Shown here one piece after another: positions 9,002 to 23,266 of a stretch of 64,000 nucleotides of DNA. Each line of letters starts with the position of its first letter. Position 1 is the stretch's first letter. Location: contig JAGRES010000013.1 in the NCBI GenBank assembly GCA_020446425.1, forward strand, positions 124,001 to 188,000, read 5' to 3'. Below the pieces are notes generated by a model, which was not told the DNA's origin, made no database searches, and worked only from the letters and a program-made list of their open reading frames with translations. Source of the DNA: Sphingobium sp. GTDB taxonomy: Bacteria > Pseudomonadota > Alphaproteobacteria > Sphingomonadales > Sphingomonadaceae. Position numbers and translations under genes: made by a program.

Positions 9002-9753
9002 CCCGGCTATTCACCTTCATCATATTATTGCTGGCGGCGCTTTCCCCCGCACACGCAGACACGCGGTGGAAGCTGGTAAAAAGCTATCCGCATGACAGCA
9101 CGGCCTTCACCCAGGGGCTGATCTTTCTCGACGGCGCGCTCTATGAAAGCACTGGCCAATATGGCCGATCGCAAATCCGGGAAGTCCGCCTGAAAGACGG
9201 CAAGCCACTACGCACCTTGCCCCTCGACGCGCGTTATTTCAGCGAAGGCATGACGCATTGGGACGGGGAGTTGATCTCCATCACATGGCGTGCGCGCACC
9301 GGCTTTCGCTGGAAACGGGATGATTTCTCACAAATCGGCAGCTTTACCTATCCCGGCGAGGGGTGGGGCATCACGCAGGATGGCAAGCGCCTCATCATGA
9401 GCGACGGCACCGACCAGCTACGGTTTCTGGACCCGGAAACCTTCGAGGAATTCCGCCGCGTCAACGTGACCTGGAACGGTCGTCCTGTGCGCCTGCTCAA
9501 CGAGCTGGAGTTCGTAAAAGGCGAGATATTGGCCAATGTCTGGATGACAGACCGTATCGCCCGCATCGACCCGGCCAGCGGCGCCGTTATTGACTGGATT
9601 GACCTGTCGGCCCTGTCACGGCGCCTGAAGCGGCCCACCTATGATGCTGTACTCAATGGCATCGCCTATGACGCAGAGCGCGACCGGCTGTTCGTCACCG
9701 GCAAATACTGGCCCCGGCTGTATGAAATACGACTAAAACGCCGAATTGATTGA
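8998..9753 (+). CDS. Glutaminyl-peptide cyclotransferase (glutamine cyclotransferase)
   Basis: The start is GTG at 8998, overlapping the ygfZ stop, and gives 251 residues beginning with a signal peptide (LFTFIILLLAALSPAHA). The mature protein has the glutamine cyclotransferase beta-propeller repeats: YPHDSTAFTQGLIF, ESTGQYGRSQIREV, YFSEGMTHWDGELISITW, ISDG-type MSDGTDQLRFLD and LNELEFVKGEILANVW. The family converts N-terminal glutamine to pyroglutamate. Export to the periplasm is inferred from the signal peptide. It appears translationally coupled to ygfZ, although no functional link is obvious. Confidence 0.88.
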   Translation: MTRLFTFIILLLAALSPAHADTRWKLVKSYPHDSTAFTQGLIFLDGALYESTGQYGRSQIREVRLKDGKPLRTLPLDARYFSEGMTHWDGELISITWRARTGFRWKRDDFSQIGSFTYPGEGWGITQDGKRLIMSDGTDQLRFLDPETFEEFRRVNVTWNGRPVRLLNELEFVKGEILANVWMTDRIARIDPASGAVIDWIDLSALSRRLKRPTYDAVLNGIAYDAERDRLFVTGKYWPRLYEIRLKRRID

Positions 9754-9811
9754 GATCAAGGCGACGCGTTCCGGGAAGCATAGATTTCATGTGCAGAATA
9801 GGAGGGTTGCT

Positions 9812-10009
9812 ATGTTCAAAACCAATGTCGGCGCGATTGATCGTGCCCTGCGTATCGCGGTTGGAGTCGTGCTGATCGCGCTGGTCTTTATCGGGCCGAA
9901 AACGCCCTGGGGCTGGGTCGGCATCATACCGCTGGTGACAGGGCTTTTCCGTAGCTGCCCGCTGTACAGTCTGCTGGGCCTGAGCACCTGCCCGCTCGAC
10001 AAAAGCTGA
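9812..10009 (+). CDS. DUF2892-type small inner-membrane protein
   Basis: A 65-residue protein starting at an ATG behind a strong AGGAGG (about 9800-9805). It begins MFKTNVGAIDRALRIAVGV, followed by two hydrophobic segments (VVLIALVFIGP and WGWVGIIPLVTGLF) and ends RSCPLYSLLGLSTCPLD. This is the layout of the DUF2892/YgaP-type membrane domain, including the paired C-terminal cysteines. The function is not established. It is convergent with two small genes on the other strand. Confidence 0.82.
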   Translation: MFKTNVGAIDRALRIAVGVVLIALVFIGPKTPWGWVGIIPLVTGLFRSCPLYSLLGLSTCPLDKS

Positions 10010-10013
10010 CGGC

Positions 10014-10133
10014 TCAATCGCCGTCCTGCTGTGGGGATGGCATCTGGGCTCGTTTGATCTGTACCAGCGTGTAAAGCGCGATTGCACAATTGATGGCAAT
10101 GCCGACCATCCGGTTCCAGATAAGTGTGGTCAC
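10014..10133 (-). CDS. Small single-pass membrane protein, 39 residues
   Basis: A short frame starting with GTG at 10131-10133, whose first base is the last base of the upstream stop TAG (TAGTGA arrangement). It ends with TGA at 10014-10016. The translation begins MTTLIWNRMVGIAINCAIAL and continues YTLVQIKRAQ, so it has one hydrophobic helix followed by a basic then polar tail (positive-inside type). Tight coupling to the secreted Rap1a-like gene suggests it is translated. No family is recognised. Confidence 0.5.
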   Translation of the reverse strand: MTTLIWNRMVGIAINCAIALYTLVQIKRAQMPSPQQDGD

Positions 10134-10531
10134 TAATCTTGCGTGATGGGCTGCGCACCCTCGCAGGGAAAAGCTTCTGACAGCGCCTTGCGGATCGCCA
10201 GCGCGGGCGGCTGCGCGCCAAGCTCCTCATGCCTGCGCAAATAACCGGTCACCTCATTGATGACCTTGAGCGCATAATCGGGGCTGGACAGGCAAAATTG
10301 CTTGTCGATGGAGAGCTGGTCGGCGACGCCTAAAATATAGGTCGTGCAGGGCGTAAGCGACACGCTGCGCGCGCTGACCCCGCCCGGCGCATCGCTCCTG
10401 CACAGGCGCAGCAACTCCCTGTTGGTAAGGCTGCTGACATGCGCATAGTCCTGGGCCTGCGCCGCTGCGCCACCGAATGAAAACAACATCGCCGCCATCA
10501 AGAGGCGAATGATCGGCTTGTGAAGCGTCAA
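10133..10531 (-). CDS. Secreted Rap1a/Tai-immunity-like small protein
   Basis: About 132 residues from a TTG at 10531, or 121 from an ATG at 10498. The start is uncertain and the frame is open further upstream. A signal peptide (RLLMAAMLFSFGGAAAQA) precedes a mature part with cysteines in the pattern LLRLC...TPCTTYILGVADQL...FCLSS and a C-terminal VINEVTGYLRRHEE...IRKALSEAFPC. This spacing resembles the Rap1a/Tai immunity fold, which protects against type VI amidase effectors in Serratia. In alphaproteobacteria such proteins often stand alone, so immunity is only one possibility. No effector gene is next to it. Confidence 0.6.
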   Translation of the reverse strand: MTLHKPIIRLLMAAMLFSFGGAAAQAQDYAHVSSLTNRELLRLCRSDAPGGVSARSVSLTPCTTYILGVADQLSIDKQFCLSSPDYALKVINEVTGYLRRHEELGAQPPALAIRKALSEAFPCEGAQPITQD

Positions 10532-10707
10532 AACTTGCGTCCCGCTATTATGAATTGCTTGTATATGACCGATTGCGGTCAATAAGCGGCAACACAATAT
10601 GCTGAAGCCCGGATTGTCGCAAAATAGGGGCGCGGCGTCTCAGAAGCGGCTCAGATACCACCTCGCAGACCGGGCAAGCAGCATCAATCCGTTGAATGCA
10701 CAAGAAA

Positions 10708-10736
10708 CCCCGGCAATCGAATAACAATTGCCGGGG
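10708..10736 (-). terminator. Rho-independent terminator after acnA
   Basis: CCCCGGCAAT (10708-10717) and ATTGCCGGGG (10727-10736) form a perfect 10-bp stem with a 9-base loop. Read on the minus strand it lies just past the acnA stop and is followed by GTTTCTTG, a weak U-rich tail. Confidence 0.7.
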
Positions 10737-10764
10737 CGCTAATATTTGCTTCTGATGACTTAGG

Positions 10765-13440
<2,676 letters not shown>

Positions 13441-13653
13441 GTGGTGCTTCTCCGTGCAGTAGAGCCTGAGCCGGGCCGGATGGGGGAGGATGGCGAGGGT
13501 TTTGCGGTCACCGCCGCGCTGGCGCGGCTCTGGTTACCGTGTCGTCCCGTGCATCAACCGGCGGTCAAAGCAGATAATCCCAATGCCGCAGCGCAATAAC
13601 GAAACAGGGGCAGGAGTCAACGCATTCCCGCTTCGAAAACCGCCGCGCTATTT

Positions 13654-16272
<2,619 letters not shown>

Positions 16273-16309
16273 CTAATCATATGCGCACCGATGCAATGAG
16301 GTTCACAGC

Positions 16310-16591
16310 GTGCGCAGAACATTGTTGACAGCGATGCTGTTCCTAGCGGGCTGCGACGTACCTGGCATATCTGCTTGCGAGCAAGCATTAAAGAGCCAGC
16401 TAAATGATCCTAATTCATATAAGCAAGAGAAGATTAAAGAAGAATTTGGCCAAGGAAAGTCCACATCAACCTATATTATAACATACCATGTAAAAAATAA
16501 TTTAAATGAATACACATCGTATTCCGCAGTATGTACTTATGGAAATGAAAGCAGGAAGGTTTATATAAGAAATATGGGATCACTTAATTAG
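16310..16591 (+). CDS. Small putative lipoprotein of atypical composition
   Basis: A 93-residue frame from GTG at 16310. It has a short signal peptide ending in a lipobox (AMLFLAGCD), so Cys15 would be lipidated. The mature part is polar with EQALKSQLNDPNSYKQEKI and a final VCTYGNESRKVYIRNM, a pattern seen in small periplasmic proteins that start with a helix containing LKSPSTAK-like residues. The gene is far more AT-rich than its surroundings, which points to recent acquisition. Its last 12 bases overlap the end of the convergent downstream gene. No function is assigned. Confidence 0.6.
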   Translation: MRRTLLTAMLFLAGCDVPGISACEQALKSQLNDPNSYKQEKIKEEFGQGKSTSTYIITYHVKNNLNEYTSYSAVCTYGNESRKVYIRNMGSLN

Positions 16592-17584
16592 TTTTTTAAC
16601 TTTTGACCAATTCATTAGATAATCTCTGCCACTGTCAATTTTTGACATTATTTCTTTCCGACTTTGCTCTCGCCCAAACTTAAATCGCGTTGCGACCACG
16701 AGGAGCTGATCTCGGTTTAAGTCCTGCCCTGCCACGCCCGGAAAATCCTGATCTCGCAGGTCTGATAAATGCTTGGCCAGCATGAACGTAGCGGGTACGG
16801 GATCTTCGGACGTCGGCACCAGCCGCCGCCGAGCGGTTTCGGACATGGCGTTGATATCGCCATAGCCCAATATCTCAGCGGCGCGGCGCTGCTGGATATT
16901 ATAGGGGCCGAAGGATGTTTCCGCGCGCGGGCGGTTGAAGCGTCTGATTTCTTCTTTGCCGCGTTCAAAGACACCCAAGCTCTCTGGTATATCGCGTCCG
17001 CTTTCCGCTCTTATGGAATAAGCGATGTCATTCCACAAATTGTCATTGCCTACTTCTGAATATGCAACGGAGCCAACAAGTTCGGGCGGTAAATCATAAC
17101 GTTCGGCAGCGACTTTGATCACATCACGATAGCCGTGTACATATTGCGCCTTGAAAGCATTTTTATTTGGAAATTCTGAAGAATCCCACTTTGCCTTCGT
17201 ATCTGGTTTCGGCGCGTATTTATCCTTCTGAGATAGGAAGTCCCTATGCGTCCTCGACAGAGAAATGCCAGAGACATGGCTCGCTTCTGGCCGGGATTGG
17301 CTATTCACCTCAACGCTAGAGGGCGAGGGTTCCAGCTCCGTTTTGGGTTTCACCGCCCTGGACTTGTACTTGCCCCAGGATGTCACGACGCTGCGGCGCG
17401 ATTGCGGGCCGCCCGGCGCAAAGGTGAAGCGGCCATTTTCGGGGTCGTGATAGGGGTTGAACTTGGTTTCAAGCGCGGCCTGATCTGCCGGTTCGGCCTT
17501 CACCTCCGGCGCGATGAACCCGGTGCGCAGATAATAGGAAAAGCGCTCTCGTTCGGTGAGGCGCAGGGCTTTCTTCTGGGACAT
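16580..17584 (-). CDS. Possible lysozyme-like protein with phage-type N-terminal motif
   Basis: A 334-residue protein of uncertain role. The N-terminus contains KFNPYHDPENGRFTFAPGG. FNPxHDPxxGRFT segments are common in phage-derived and effector-type proteins. A basic, Ser/Pro-rich linker follows to about residue 140. The C-terminal half contains VAAERYDLPPELVGSVAYSE and later ETSFGPYNIQQRRAAEILGYG. The combination of an early Glu after a helix and a later SFGPYNIQ resembles lysozyme-like folds (compare SxGxxQI in goose-type and SLT enzymes). No signal peptide is seen. The AT-rich end, palindromic promoter region and neighbouring odd lipoprotein suggest a small acquired module. Hydrolase activity is inference. 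Confidence 0.5.
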   Translation of the reverse strand: MSQKKALRLTERERFSYYLRTGFIAPEVKAEPADQAALETKFNPYHDPENGRFTFAPGGPQSRRSVVTSWGKYKSRAVKPKTELEPSPSSVEVNSQSRPEASHVSGISLSRTHRDFLSQKDKYAPKPDTKAKWDSSEFPNKNAFKAQYVHGYRDVIKVAAERYDLPPELVGSVAYSEVGNDNLWNDIAYSIRAESGRDIPESLGVFERGKEEIRRFNRPRAETSFGPYNIQQRRAAEILGYGDINAMSETARRRLVPTSEDPVPATFMLAKHLSDLRDQDFPGVAGQDLNRDQLLVVATRFKFGREQSRKEIMSKIDSGRDYLMNWSKVKKLIK

Positions 17585-17626
17585 GACAGAGACTCTCCTT
17601 GGGGCGGAGAAACGCTGCGAAACGAA

Positions 17627-17716
17627 ATCCTATATTGCAAGTATTTATAACCAAAATGGTTATAAATGAGGATAGGAAAAATCCTATTTAATTCCTAGAC
17701 CGTCCTATATTTTCCT
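17627..17716. promoter_or_regulatory. Cluster of TCCTA boxes and a perfect inverted repeat upstream of 17584
   Basis: ATTTATAACC (17643-17652) and GGTTATAAAT (17658-17667) form a perfect 10-bp dyad with a 5-base loop. It is followed by TAGGA-AAAA-TCCTA (17673-17686). TCCTA or TCCTAT recurs about five times between 17627 and 17716. The block lies immediately 5' of the minus-strand gene starting at 17584. It looks like a multi-site operator; the binding protein is unknown. Confidence 0.5.
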
Positions 17717-17717
17717 A

Positions 17718-17815
17718 GAGCGCGTTCCGGAAAAGCGGGAACCGGTTTTCTGTCAGAAAGCGCGGAAAACATTCAATCTAGAGCATTCCCGACACAATCT
17801 AAGCGGGAAATGCTC
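17718..17815. repeat. Intergenic palindromic repeat of alphaproteobacterial type
   Basis: GAGCATTCCCG (17781-17791) and CGGGAAATGCTC (17804-17815) form a near-perfect stem with one unmatched base. It is preceded by GTTCCGGAAAAGCGGGAAC (from 17725), another short dyad. The wording (AGAGCATTT...GGAAATGCTC, AAAAGCGGGAACCGG) resembles dispersed intergenic repeats that I recall from rhizobia and sphingomonads. Copy number cannot be judged from this window. Confidence 0.55.
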
Positions 17816-17832
17816 CAGAAATCGCTCTGGAT

Positions 17833-19437
17833 TCACCGCATCAACCCGCCCATCAGGTTGCGCGCGAAGCGCCCGACGATGCTGCCCATACCGCCCAGAC
17901 CGAACTGTTTGCCGATCTCGGTCGCGAAGGTACCTGCCGCCGCGCTAGCGGCTGAAGCCTGCGGGTTGGCGCGGGATTTCTTGCCGCTCAGCTTGCCCGC
18001 GATGATCGCGCCTGCTGACGATGCCGCCGCGCCTGCCGCCGCCTTCGCTACCTTGCCCCAGATCGAGGTCGTCTTGCGCGGGCGCTTGCCGACCTCTTCC
18101 TTACCCTTTTCCTCGACTTCCTCGGCGGTCGCGGCGGCATCGGCCGCCTTTTGCGCCAGCACTTCTTCCGCACTTTCGCGATCCACCACATCGTCATATT
18201 TGCCGTCGACCGGCGAGATCGACTGAATGATCGCGCGTTCCTTCTTGTCGACCGGGCCGAGGCGCGAACGCGGCGGCGCGATCAACGTACGCTGCACGAC
18301 GCTGGGCGCGCCATCTTCCATCAGTACGGAAACCAGCGCCTCACCCACTTTCAGTTCGGTGATGACGGTCTTGATGTCGAGGTCGGGATTGATGCGGAAG
18401 GTCTCGGCAGCAGCCTTCACCGCCTTCTGGTCGCGCGGCGTGAAAGCGCGCAGCGCATGCTGCACCCGGTTGCCGAGCTGCCCCGCGACTTCTTCCGGTA
18501 TATCGATCGGGTTCTGCGTCACGAAATAGACGCCCACACCCTTGGAGCGGATCAGGCGCACCACCTGCTCGATCTTGTCGACCAGCGCCTTGGGCGCATC
18601 GTCGAACAACAGATGCGCCTCGTCGAAGAAGAAGACGAGCTTGGGCTTTTCCGGGTCACCCACTTCGGGCAACGTCTCGAACAGTTCCGACAGCAGCCAG
18701 AGCAGGAAGGTGGAATAGAGCTTGGGGCTCTGCATCAGCTTGTCGGCGGCAAGCACATTGATATAGCCGCGCCCCTTTTCATCCACCTGGAAGAAATCGT
18801 CGATCTCCAGCGCCGGTTCGCCGAAGAACATGCCGCCGCCCTGGCTGTCCAGCGTCAGGAGTTGGCGCTGGATCGCACCGACGCTGGCCTTGGTGACATT
18901 GCCATATTTGGCGCTGAGCTCCGATGCGTTCTCCGCGCAATAGGCGAGCATGGATTGCAAATCGCCGAGATCGAGCAGCAGCAGCCCTTCCTCATCGGCA
19001 AACCGAAAAGCGATGTTGAGCACGCCCTCCTGCGTCTCGTTGAGATCCATCAGCCGCGATAGCAGCAGCGGCCCCATTTCCGAGACAGTGGTGCGGATCG
19101 GATGCCCCTGCTCGCCATAGAGGTCCCAGAAAATTGCCGGATTATCGGCATATTCATAGGGGTCGAGGCCGATATCCTTCGCCCGCCTCTCCAGCTTGTC
19201 GGCATGTTTGAAGCTGGGCGAACCAGCCATCGACACGCCGCTCAGGTCCCCCTTCACGTCCGCGACGAACACCGGCACGCCAAGCAGCGAAAAATTCTCT
19301 GCCAGCCCTTGCAAGGTGACGGTCTTGCCCGTGCCGGTCGCGCCCGCGATCAGGCCGTGACGATTGGCACGCTTCAGGTTGAGATATTGCGCTTCGCCGC
19401 CAATGCCCGCCGCGCCCAGAAATATGCCGTCCGCCAT
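17833..19437 (-). CDS. HerA-like ATPase (DUF853, YjgR type)
   Basis: A 534-residue P-loop ATPase. Walker A is [16 protein letters not shown] near residue 35, and the Walker B-like strand is [15 protein letters not shown]. The arginine and sensor segment [22 protein letters not shown] is of the VirB4/HerA branch. The C-terminal tail is rich in Ala and basic residues, ending in a Gly-rich segment. The ribosome site GGGAGG precedes the start. DUF853 proteins are widespread but their role is unproven; an ATP-driven DNA or protein motor is the usual suggestion. It is a single gene on this strand, upstream of a phage-like patch. Confidence 0.85.
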   Translation of the reverse strand: MADGIFLGAAGIGGEAQYLNLKRANRHGLIAGATGTGKTVTLQGLAENFSLLGVPVFVADVKGDLSGVSMAGSPSFKHADKLERRAKDIGLDPYEYADNPAIFWDLYGEQGHPIRTTVSEMGPLLLSRLMDLNETQEGVLNIAFRFADEEGLLLLDLGDLQSMLAYCAENASELSAKYGNVTKASVGAIQRQLLTLDSQGGGMFFGEPALEIDDFFQVDEKGRGYINVLAADKLMQSPKLYSTFLLWLLSELFETLPEVGDPEKPKLVFFFDEAHLLFDDAPKALVDKIEQVVRLIRSKGVGVYFVTQNPIDIPEEVAGQLGNRVQHALRAFTPRDQKAVKAAAETFRINPDLDIKTVITELKVGEALVSVLMEDGAPSVVQRTLIAPPRSRLGPVDKKERAIIQSISPVDGKYDDVVDRESAEEVLAQKAADAAATAEEVEEKGKEEVGKRPRKTTSIWGKVAKAAAGAAASSAGAIIAGKLSGKKSRANPQASAASAAAGTFATEIGKQFGLGGMGSIVGRFARNLMGGLMR

Positions 19438-19514
19438 CGCCTGCCTCCCACTTCGGTTCCGTCATGGGGATAGCGGCGACAGGCGGCGCTGAAAAGGGCG
19501 AATAGGGCAGAAAA

Positions 19515-19535
19515 GGCGGGCGCAGATAGCCCGCC
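19515..19535 (-). terminator. Rho-independent terminator after the HtrA gene
   Basis: GGCGGGC (19515-19521) and GCCCGCC (19529-19535) make a 7-bp GC stem with a 7-base loop. On the minus strand it is followed by TTTT, and it lies 25 bases past the htrA stop. Confidence 0.75.
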
Positions 19536-19560
19536 CTTTCCTATCCGGCTACCTGCCGCA

Positions 19561-21075
19561 TCATTGATCGCGCAGGCGCACCGGGATGAAGGCAGCCGGC
19601 TGGCCGGAGCGGAGTACCTGCAGCAACACGGCGCCGCGTCCTGCTTTCTTCACACCACCGATAACGGCATTGAGCTCGGCTTCGCTGGTAACCGCCTGAT
19701 TGTTGGCGGAAAGGATAACATCGCCGCGACGCAGGCCCTTGGTCGCTGCATCGCTAGACCCGTCGACCGCCGAAATCACCACGCCGCGCGTATCCGCAGG
19801 GATGCGCAACTGGCGGATGATGTTGCCGTTGAGTGCGAGCACGGCAAGGCCGAGGTCCTGCTGCGCCGCCTGTGCGCTGTCTTCTTCGCCGGGCTGCGAG
19901 AAATCCTCGTCGGGATTCTGGCCGAACTGCGCCAACTGTTCTTCCGAAGGCCGCTCACCCACGATAGCGTTCACAGTCTGACGCTTGCCGCCGCGAATGA
20001 TCTCGATCGGCACCTTGGAACCGATGGGCAGGTTGGACACGATGAACGACAGGGTTTCGTCAGGCGTCACTTCCTTGCCTTTAACGCGTACGATGACGTC
20101 GCCCGGCTTAATGCCCGCCTTGTCGGCACCGCCCTTGGGCTCGACACCCTGGACGAACTCGCCGCGATTCTTGGCGAGGCCGAGGGATTCGGCCATGTCA
20201 TCGCTCAGCGCGCTGATCTGCACGCCCAGATAACCGCGCTTGACCGACTTGCCGCTACGCAGCGTCTCGATGATCGGCACCGCCTGCTCGGAAGGAATGG
20301 CGAAACCGATGCCGACATTGCCGCCTGAGGGCGAAAGGATCTGGCTGTTGATGCCGATGACATTACCGTTCATGTCGAACATCGGGCCGCCGCTGTTGCC
20401 CTGGTTGATCGACGCATCCGTCTGGATGAAACGGTCATAGGTGCCGCCGGTATTGCGATGAACGGCCGAGATGATGCCCGCCGTCACCGTGCCGGAGAGA
20501 GCATAGGGGTTACCGATGGCGACAACCCAGTCGCCGACGCGTGCCTTGGTGCTGTCGCCGAACTTGACGAAGGGTAGTGCTTTCTTCGCCTTGATCTTGA
20601 GTACCGCGAGGTCGGTCGCCGCGTCGCGGCCCACCAGTTCGGCTTCATATTCCTCGCGGTTGGTCAGCGTCACTGTGATGCTGTCCACGCTGGCGCCGCG
20701 TGCACCGGGCGAAACCACGTGATTATTGGTGACGATGTAGCCGTCCGCCGAAACCAGGAAACCGGACCCCAGCGATTGCGCCTGCCGGGTTTGCGGACGA
20801 CCGCCGCCGAACATATCGCCAAAGGGCGTACCAGCGAACGGGTTTTGAACCTGTACGCGCTGCCGGGTCGAAATGTTAACGACCGCAGGCTGAAGCCGCT
20901 CGACCATGTCGGCGAGGCTGGCTGGGGCGCCATGCGGGGCCGCCGCCTGCAACCCTTCATTCTGGGCGGTCTGTGCACCGAGCGGCTGATGTGTGCTGAT
21001 TGCAAGGGCAGTGCCGCCCAGCAACAGGGCGGCGGTAGTGGCATAAGCGTAACGCACGTCTTTACTTCCTCTCAT
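19561..21075 (-). CDS. degP: Periplasmic serine protease of the Do/HtrA (DegP) family
   Basis: From the ATG at 21075 the protein is 504 residues. A TTG at 21123 would add 16 residues without a better ribosome site. A signal or anchor segment (YAYATTAALLLGGTALA) is followed by the trypsin-like domain with His119 (TNNHVVS), Asp155 (AATDLAVLKI) and Ser228 (GNSGGPMFD). Two PDZ domains follow (about residues 285-370 and 400-500, with RGYLGVQIS and GVVISAVDGSSDAATKGLRRGDVI). This is the DegP/MucD layout for envelope quality control. The gene lies downstream of hflK-hflC on the same strand, an order common in proteobacteria. Confidence 0.93.
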   Translation of the reverse strand: MRGSKDVRYAYATTAALLLGGTALAISTHQPLGAQTAQNEGLQAAAPHGAPASLADMVERLQPAVVNISTRQRVQVQNPFAGTPFGDMFGGGRPQTRQAQSLGSGFLVSADGYIVTNNHVVSPGARGASVDSITVTLTNREEYEAELVGRDAATDLAVLKIKAKKALPFVKFGDSTKARVGDWVVAIGNPYALSGTVTAGIISAVHRNTGGTYDRFIQTDASINQGNSGGPMFDMNGNVIGINSQILSPSGGNVGIGFAIPSEQAVPIIETLRSGKSVKRGYLGVQISALSDDMAESLGLAKNRGEFVQGVEPKGGADKAGIKPGDVIVRVKGKEVTPDETLSFIVSNLPIGSKVPIEIIRGGKRQTVNAIVGERPSEEQLAQFGQNPDEDFSQPGEEDSAQAAQQDLGLAVLALNGNIIRQLRIPADTRGVVISAVDGSSDAATKGLRRGDVILSANNQAVTSEAELNAVIGGVKKAGRGAVLLQVLRSGQPAAFIPVRLRDQ

Positions 21076-21173
21076 GTCTCTACGGACAGAATTGACCTCA
21101 TAATACTGGGCCTGCTTTGCCAAAAAGCGCCTGAACGCAAATTGAATGAAGGGCCTCAGGCGGTGCCGAGCAG

Positions 21174-22022
21174 CTATCGTCCCCTGAATTCCCGCAGGAA
21201 GTCATTATCGGGCGACAATATGATGCTGGTCTCCCCGCCATTCTGGCTGGCGAAGGTCCGGCGATAGGCCTGCATGGCGCGATAAAAATCGTAGAAATTC
21301 TCGTCCTTGCCGAAACTGGCCGCATAAATCTGCGCCGCCGACGCATCGGCCTCCGCGCGGATGATCTGCGCCTGCTTCTCGCCCTGCGCTCGTATTGTCA
21401 GCGCCTCTTGCTGGCGGGCGGTGCGCATGCGCTGGAACGCGCTCTGCAATGGCGTACCGTCGGGCAGGTCAGCGCGCTTGATACGCACGTCGATCACTTC
21501 GGCGCCATATTGACGCGCGATGCGATTGAGGCCTGCCTCGATATTGTTCATCACCTGACCGCGCTCTGGGCTCAGCAGCGCAGCAAAGGGCCGCTTACCC
21601 AGTTCGTTGCGAAGGGCTGAACCCAATATGGGGCGCAGCGCGTCCTTCACCCGCTCTTCATTGCCCGCGGTAATATACATGCGTAACGGATTGGTAATGC
21701 GATACCGGGCGAAAGCGTCAACCTGAAGCCGCAACTGGTCGGTCGAAAGCACCTGCTGCCGCTCCATCTCGACAGACTGGATGCGCTTGTCGATCCAGAC
21801 AAGCTGCTCGGCGAAGGGAATGCGCATGGCCAAGCCCGCGCCGGTAGCGCCGAAATTTTCATCTGTCTTGTAACGGTTGATGATGCGCACCGGCTCACCG
21901 AAGCGGACGACAACAGCCTGCTGCGTTTCCGGCACGATGGCCAGCGTGCTGCCCATGAATATGACCGCCGCCAATATGGCGAGTGCGAGCGTGACCGGAT
22001 TTTTGATACCGTCTCCCATCAT
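21174..22022 (-). CDS. hflC: FtsH-protease modulator HflC
   Basis: A 282-residue membrane protein. One N-terminal transmembrane helix (VTLALAILAAVIFMGSTLAIV) is followed by a SPFH/band-7 domain: ETQQAVVVRFGEPVRI, KDALRPILGSALRNELGKRPF, and the helix with QQEALTIRAQGEKQAQIIRAEADASAAQIYA. HflC forms a complex with HflK that surrounds FtsH and restricts its proteolysis of membrane proteins. Its start overlaps the hflK stop by four bases. Confidence 0.94.
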   Translation of the reverse strand: MMGDGIKNPVTLALAILAAVIFMGSTLAIVPETQQAVVVRFGEPVRIINRYKTDENFGATGAGLAMRIPFAEQLVWIDKRIQSVEMERQQVLSTDQLRLQVDAFARYRITNPLRMYITAGNEERVKDALRPILGSALRNELGKRPFAALLSPERGQVMNNIEAGLNRIARQYGAEVIDVRIKRADLPDGTPLQSAFQRMRTARQQEALTIRAQGEKQAQIIRAEADASAAQIYAASFGKDENFYDFYRAMQAYRRTFASQNGGETSIILSPDNDFLREFRGR

Positions 22023-23206
22023 TCGCCTCCCTGTTTGGAGGAGGAATCGGACGCGCCAGCATTTGAGCGGCGTTTAATCTCCGGCAGCGGCAGGTAGGGC
22101 GTAACGCCCTTGGCTTCCACCACGGTCTTGTCGACATCGGACAGGACCGATTCCATCGTTTCATAATACATGCGGCGGCGCGTCACATCTGGCGCCAGCC
22201 TGTATTGCTCATATACCTTGTCGAACGCTGCCGCTTCACCCTGCGCCCGCGCCGTGAGCTGCTGCGCATAGGCGCGCGCCTGGTTGAGATAGGTCGTCGC
22301 GTCCTGCTTCGCCGCCGACACTTCCTTGAACGCATCGTTGACAGCGCTTGGCGGATCGGCCTGCTTGATCGCAATGCCCCGCAGACGGATGCCGGAGCGA
22401 TATCCATCCAATATGTCCTGCATACGCTGCTCGACCTGCTGCTCTATGGTCGTGCGGCCCGCACCCAGCGCATCTGTCAAAGATACCGTCGCCACGACCG
22501 CGCGCATCGCCGCCTCCGCGACTTCTCTTATGGTCGAATCCGGGTCGGCGAGCTGGAATTTGTACAGCTCCGCATCCTTGATGTTCCAGCGGACCGAATA
22601 GGCCAGGTCGATGATATTCTGGTCACCGGTCAAAACGAGGTTTTCGTCGTTGGCGGCAACCGAACCGATATCAATGGTGCGAATTTCCTCGACGTCGACC
22701 GTCTCCACCGTTTCCAGCGGCGCGGGCAGCGTCAACCCGATACCCGGCGTCAGCGTGCGGCTATATTTGCCGAGCATCAGTACAACGCCGCGTTCCTGCG
22801 GGCCGATGCGGTGAAAGCTGGTGAGAGCGACCCACAGGATCGCCACAATCGCCAGCGCGATGGGCCAGAGCGAGCGGGCCTCCGCGCCGCCGGGAAAACC
22901 GCCCGATCCGCCACCGCCATTGCCGCCGCCGAAACCGCCACGGCCGCGCCGGAGCAAATCCTCGATCAGCGACGCGCGCGATTGCCCCGCACGATCGCCC
23001 GTTGGCCTGCGTCCGCCGGGCTGCGTCCATGGATTGCGCGGGCCAGATCCGCTTGCATCCTCTGCGTCACCACCATCGCCACCGGTCGGCGGCTCTCCGT
23101 CGCCTGCGTTGCCGCCACCGCCCCATGGCCCCTGAGCCATGGCCGCAATGGGAGCACCAATGAGGGAACGAACACGAGCGACGAACTTATTCCGTTTTTT
23201 CATCAT
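22019..23206 (-). CDS. hflK: FtsH-protease modulator HflK
   Basis: The family start is ambiguous. ATG at 23206 gives 395 residues, while ATG at 23140 (MAQGPWGGGGN) matches the usual HflK beginning more closely. The N-terminus is Gly-rich and cytoplasmic. A transmembrane helix follows (LWPIALAIVAILWVALTSF), then a band-7 domain with GVVLMLGKYSRTLTPGIGL and AMRAVVATVSLTDALGAGRTTIEQQVEQRMQ. The C-terminus is KRRSNAGASDSSSKQGGE. It is the partner of HflC and is translationally coupled to it. It diverges from the mrp gene. Confidence 0.92.
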   Translation of the reverse strand: MMKKRNKFVARVRSLIGAPIAAMAQGPWGGGGNAGDGEPPTGGDGGDAEDASGSGPRNPWTQPGGRRPTGDRAGQSRASLIEDLLRRGRGGFGGGNGGGGSGGFPGGAEARSLWPIALAIVAILWVALTSFHRIGPQERGVVLMLGKYSRTLTPGIGLTLPAPLETVETVDVEEIRTIDIGSVAANDENLVLTGDQNIIDLAYSVRWNIKDAELYKFQLADPDSTIREVAEAAMRAVVATVSLTDALGAGRTTIEQQVEQRMQDILDGYRSGIRLRGIAIKQADPPSAVNDAFKEVSAAKQDATTYLNQARAYAQQLTARAQGEAAAFDKVYEQYRLAPDVTRRRMYYETMESVLSDVDKTVVEAKGVTPYLPLPEIKRRSNAGASDSSSKQGGE

Positions 23207-23266
23207 GAGATACTCTATAGGTAGCCGCAGCACGGAAAAACAGTGTCTTTGCCAAGATAATCGCAT

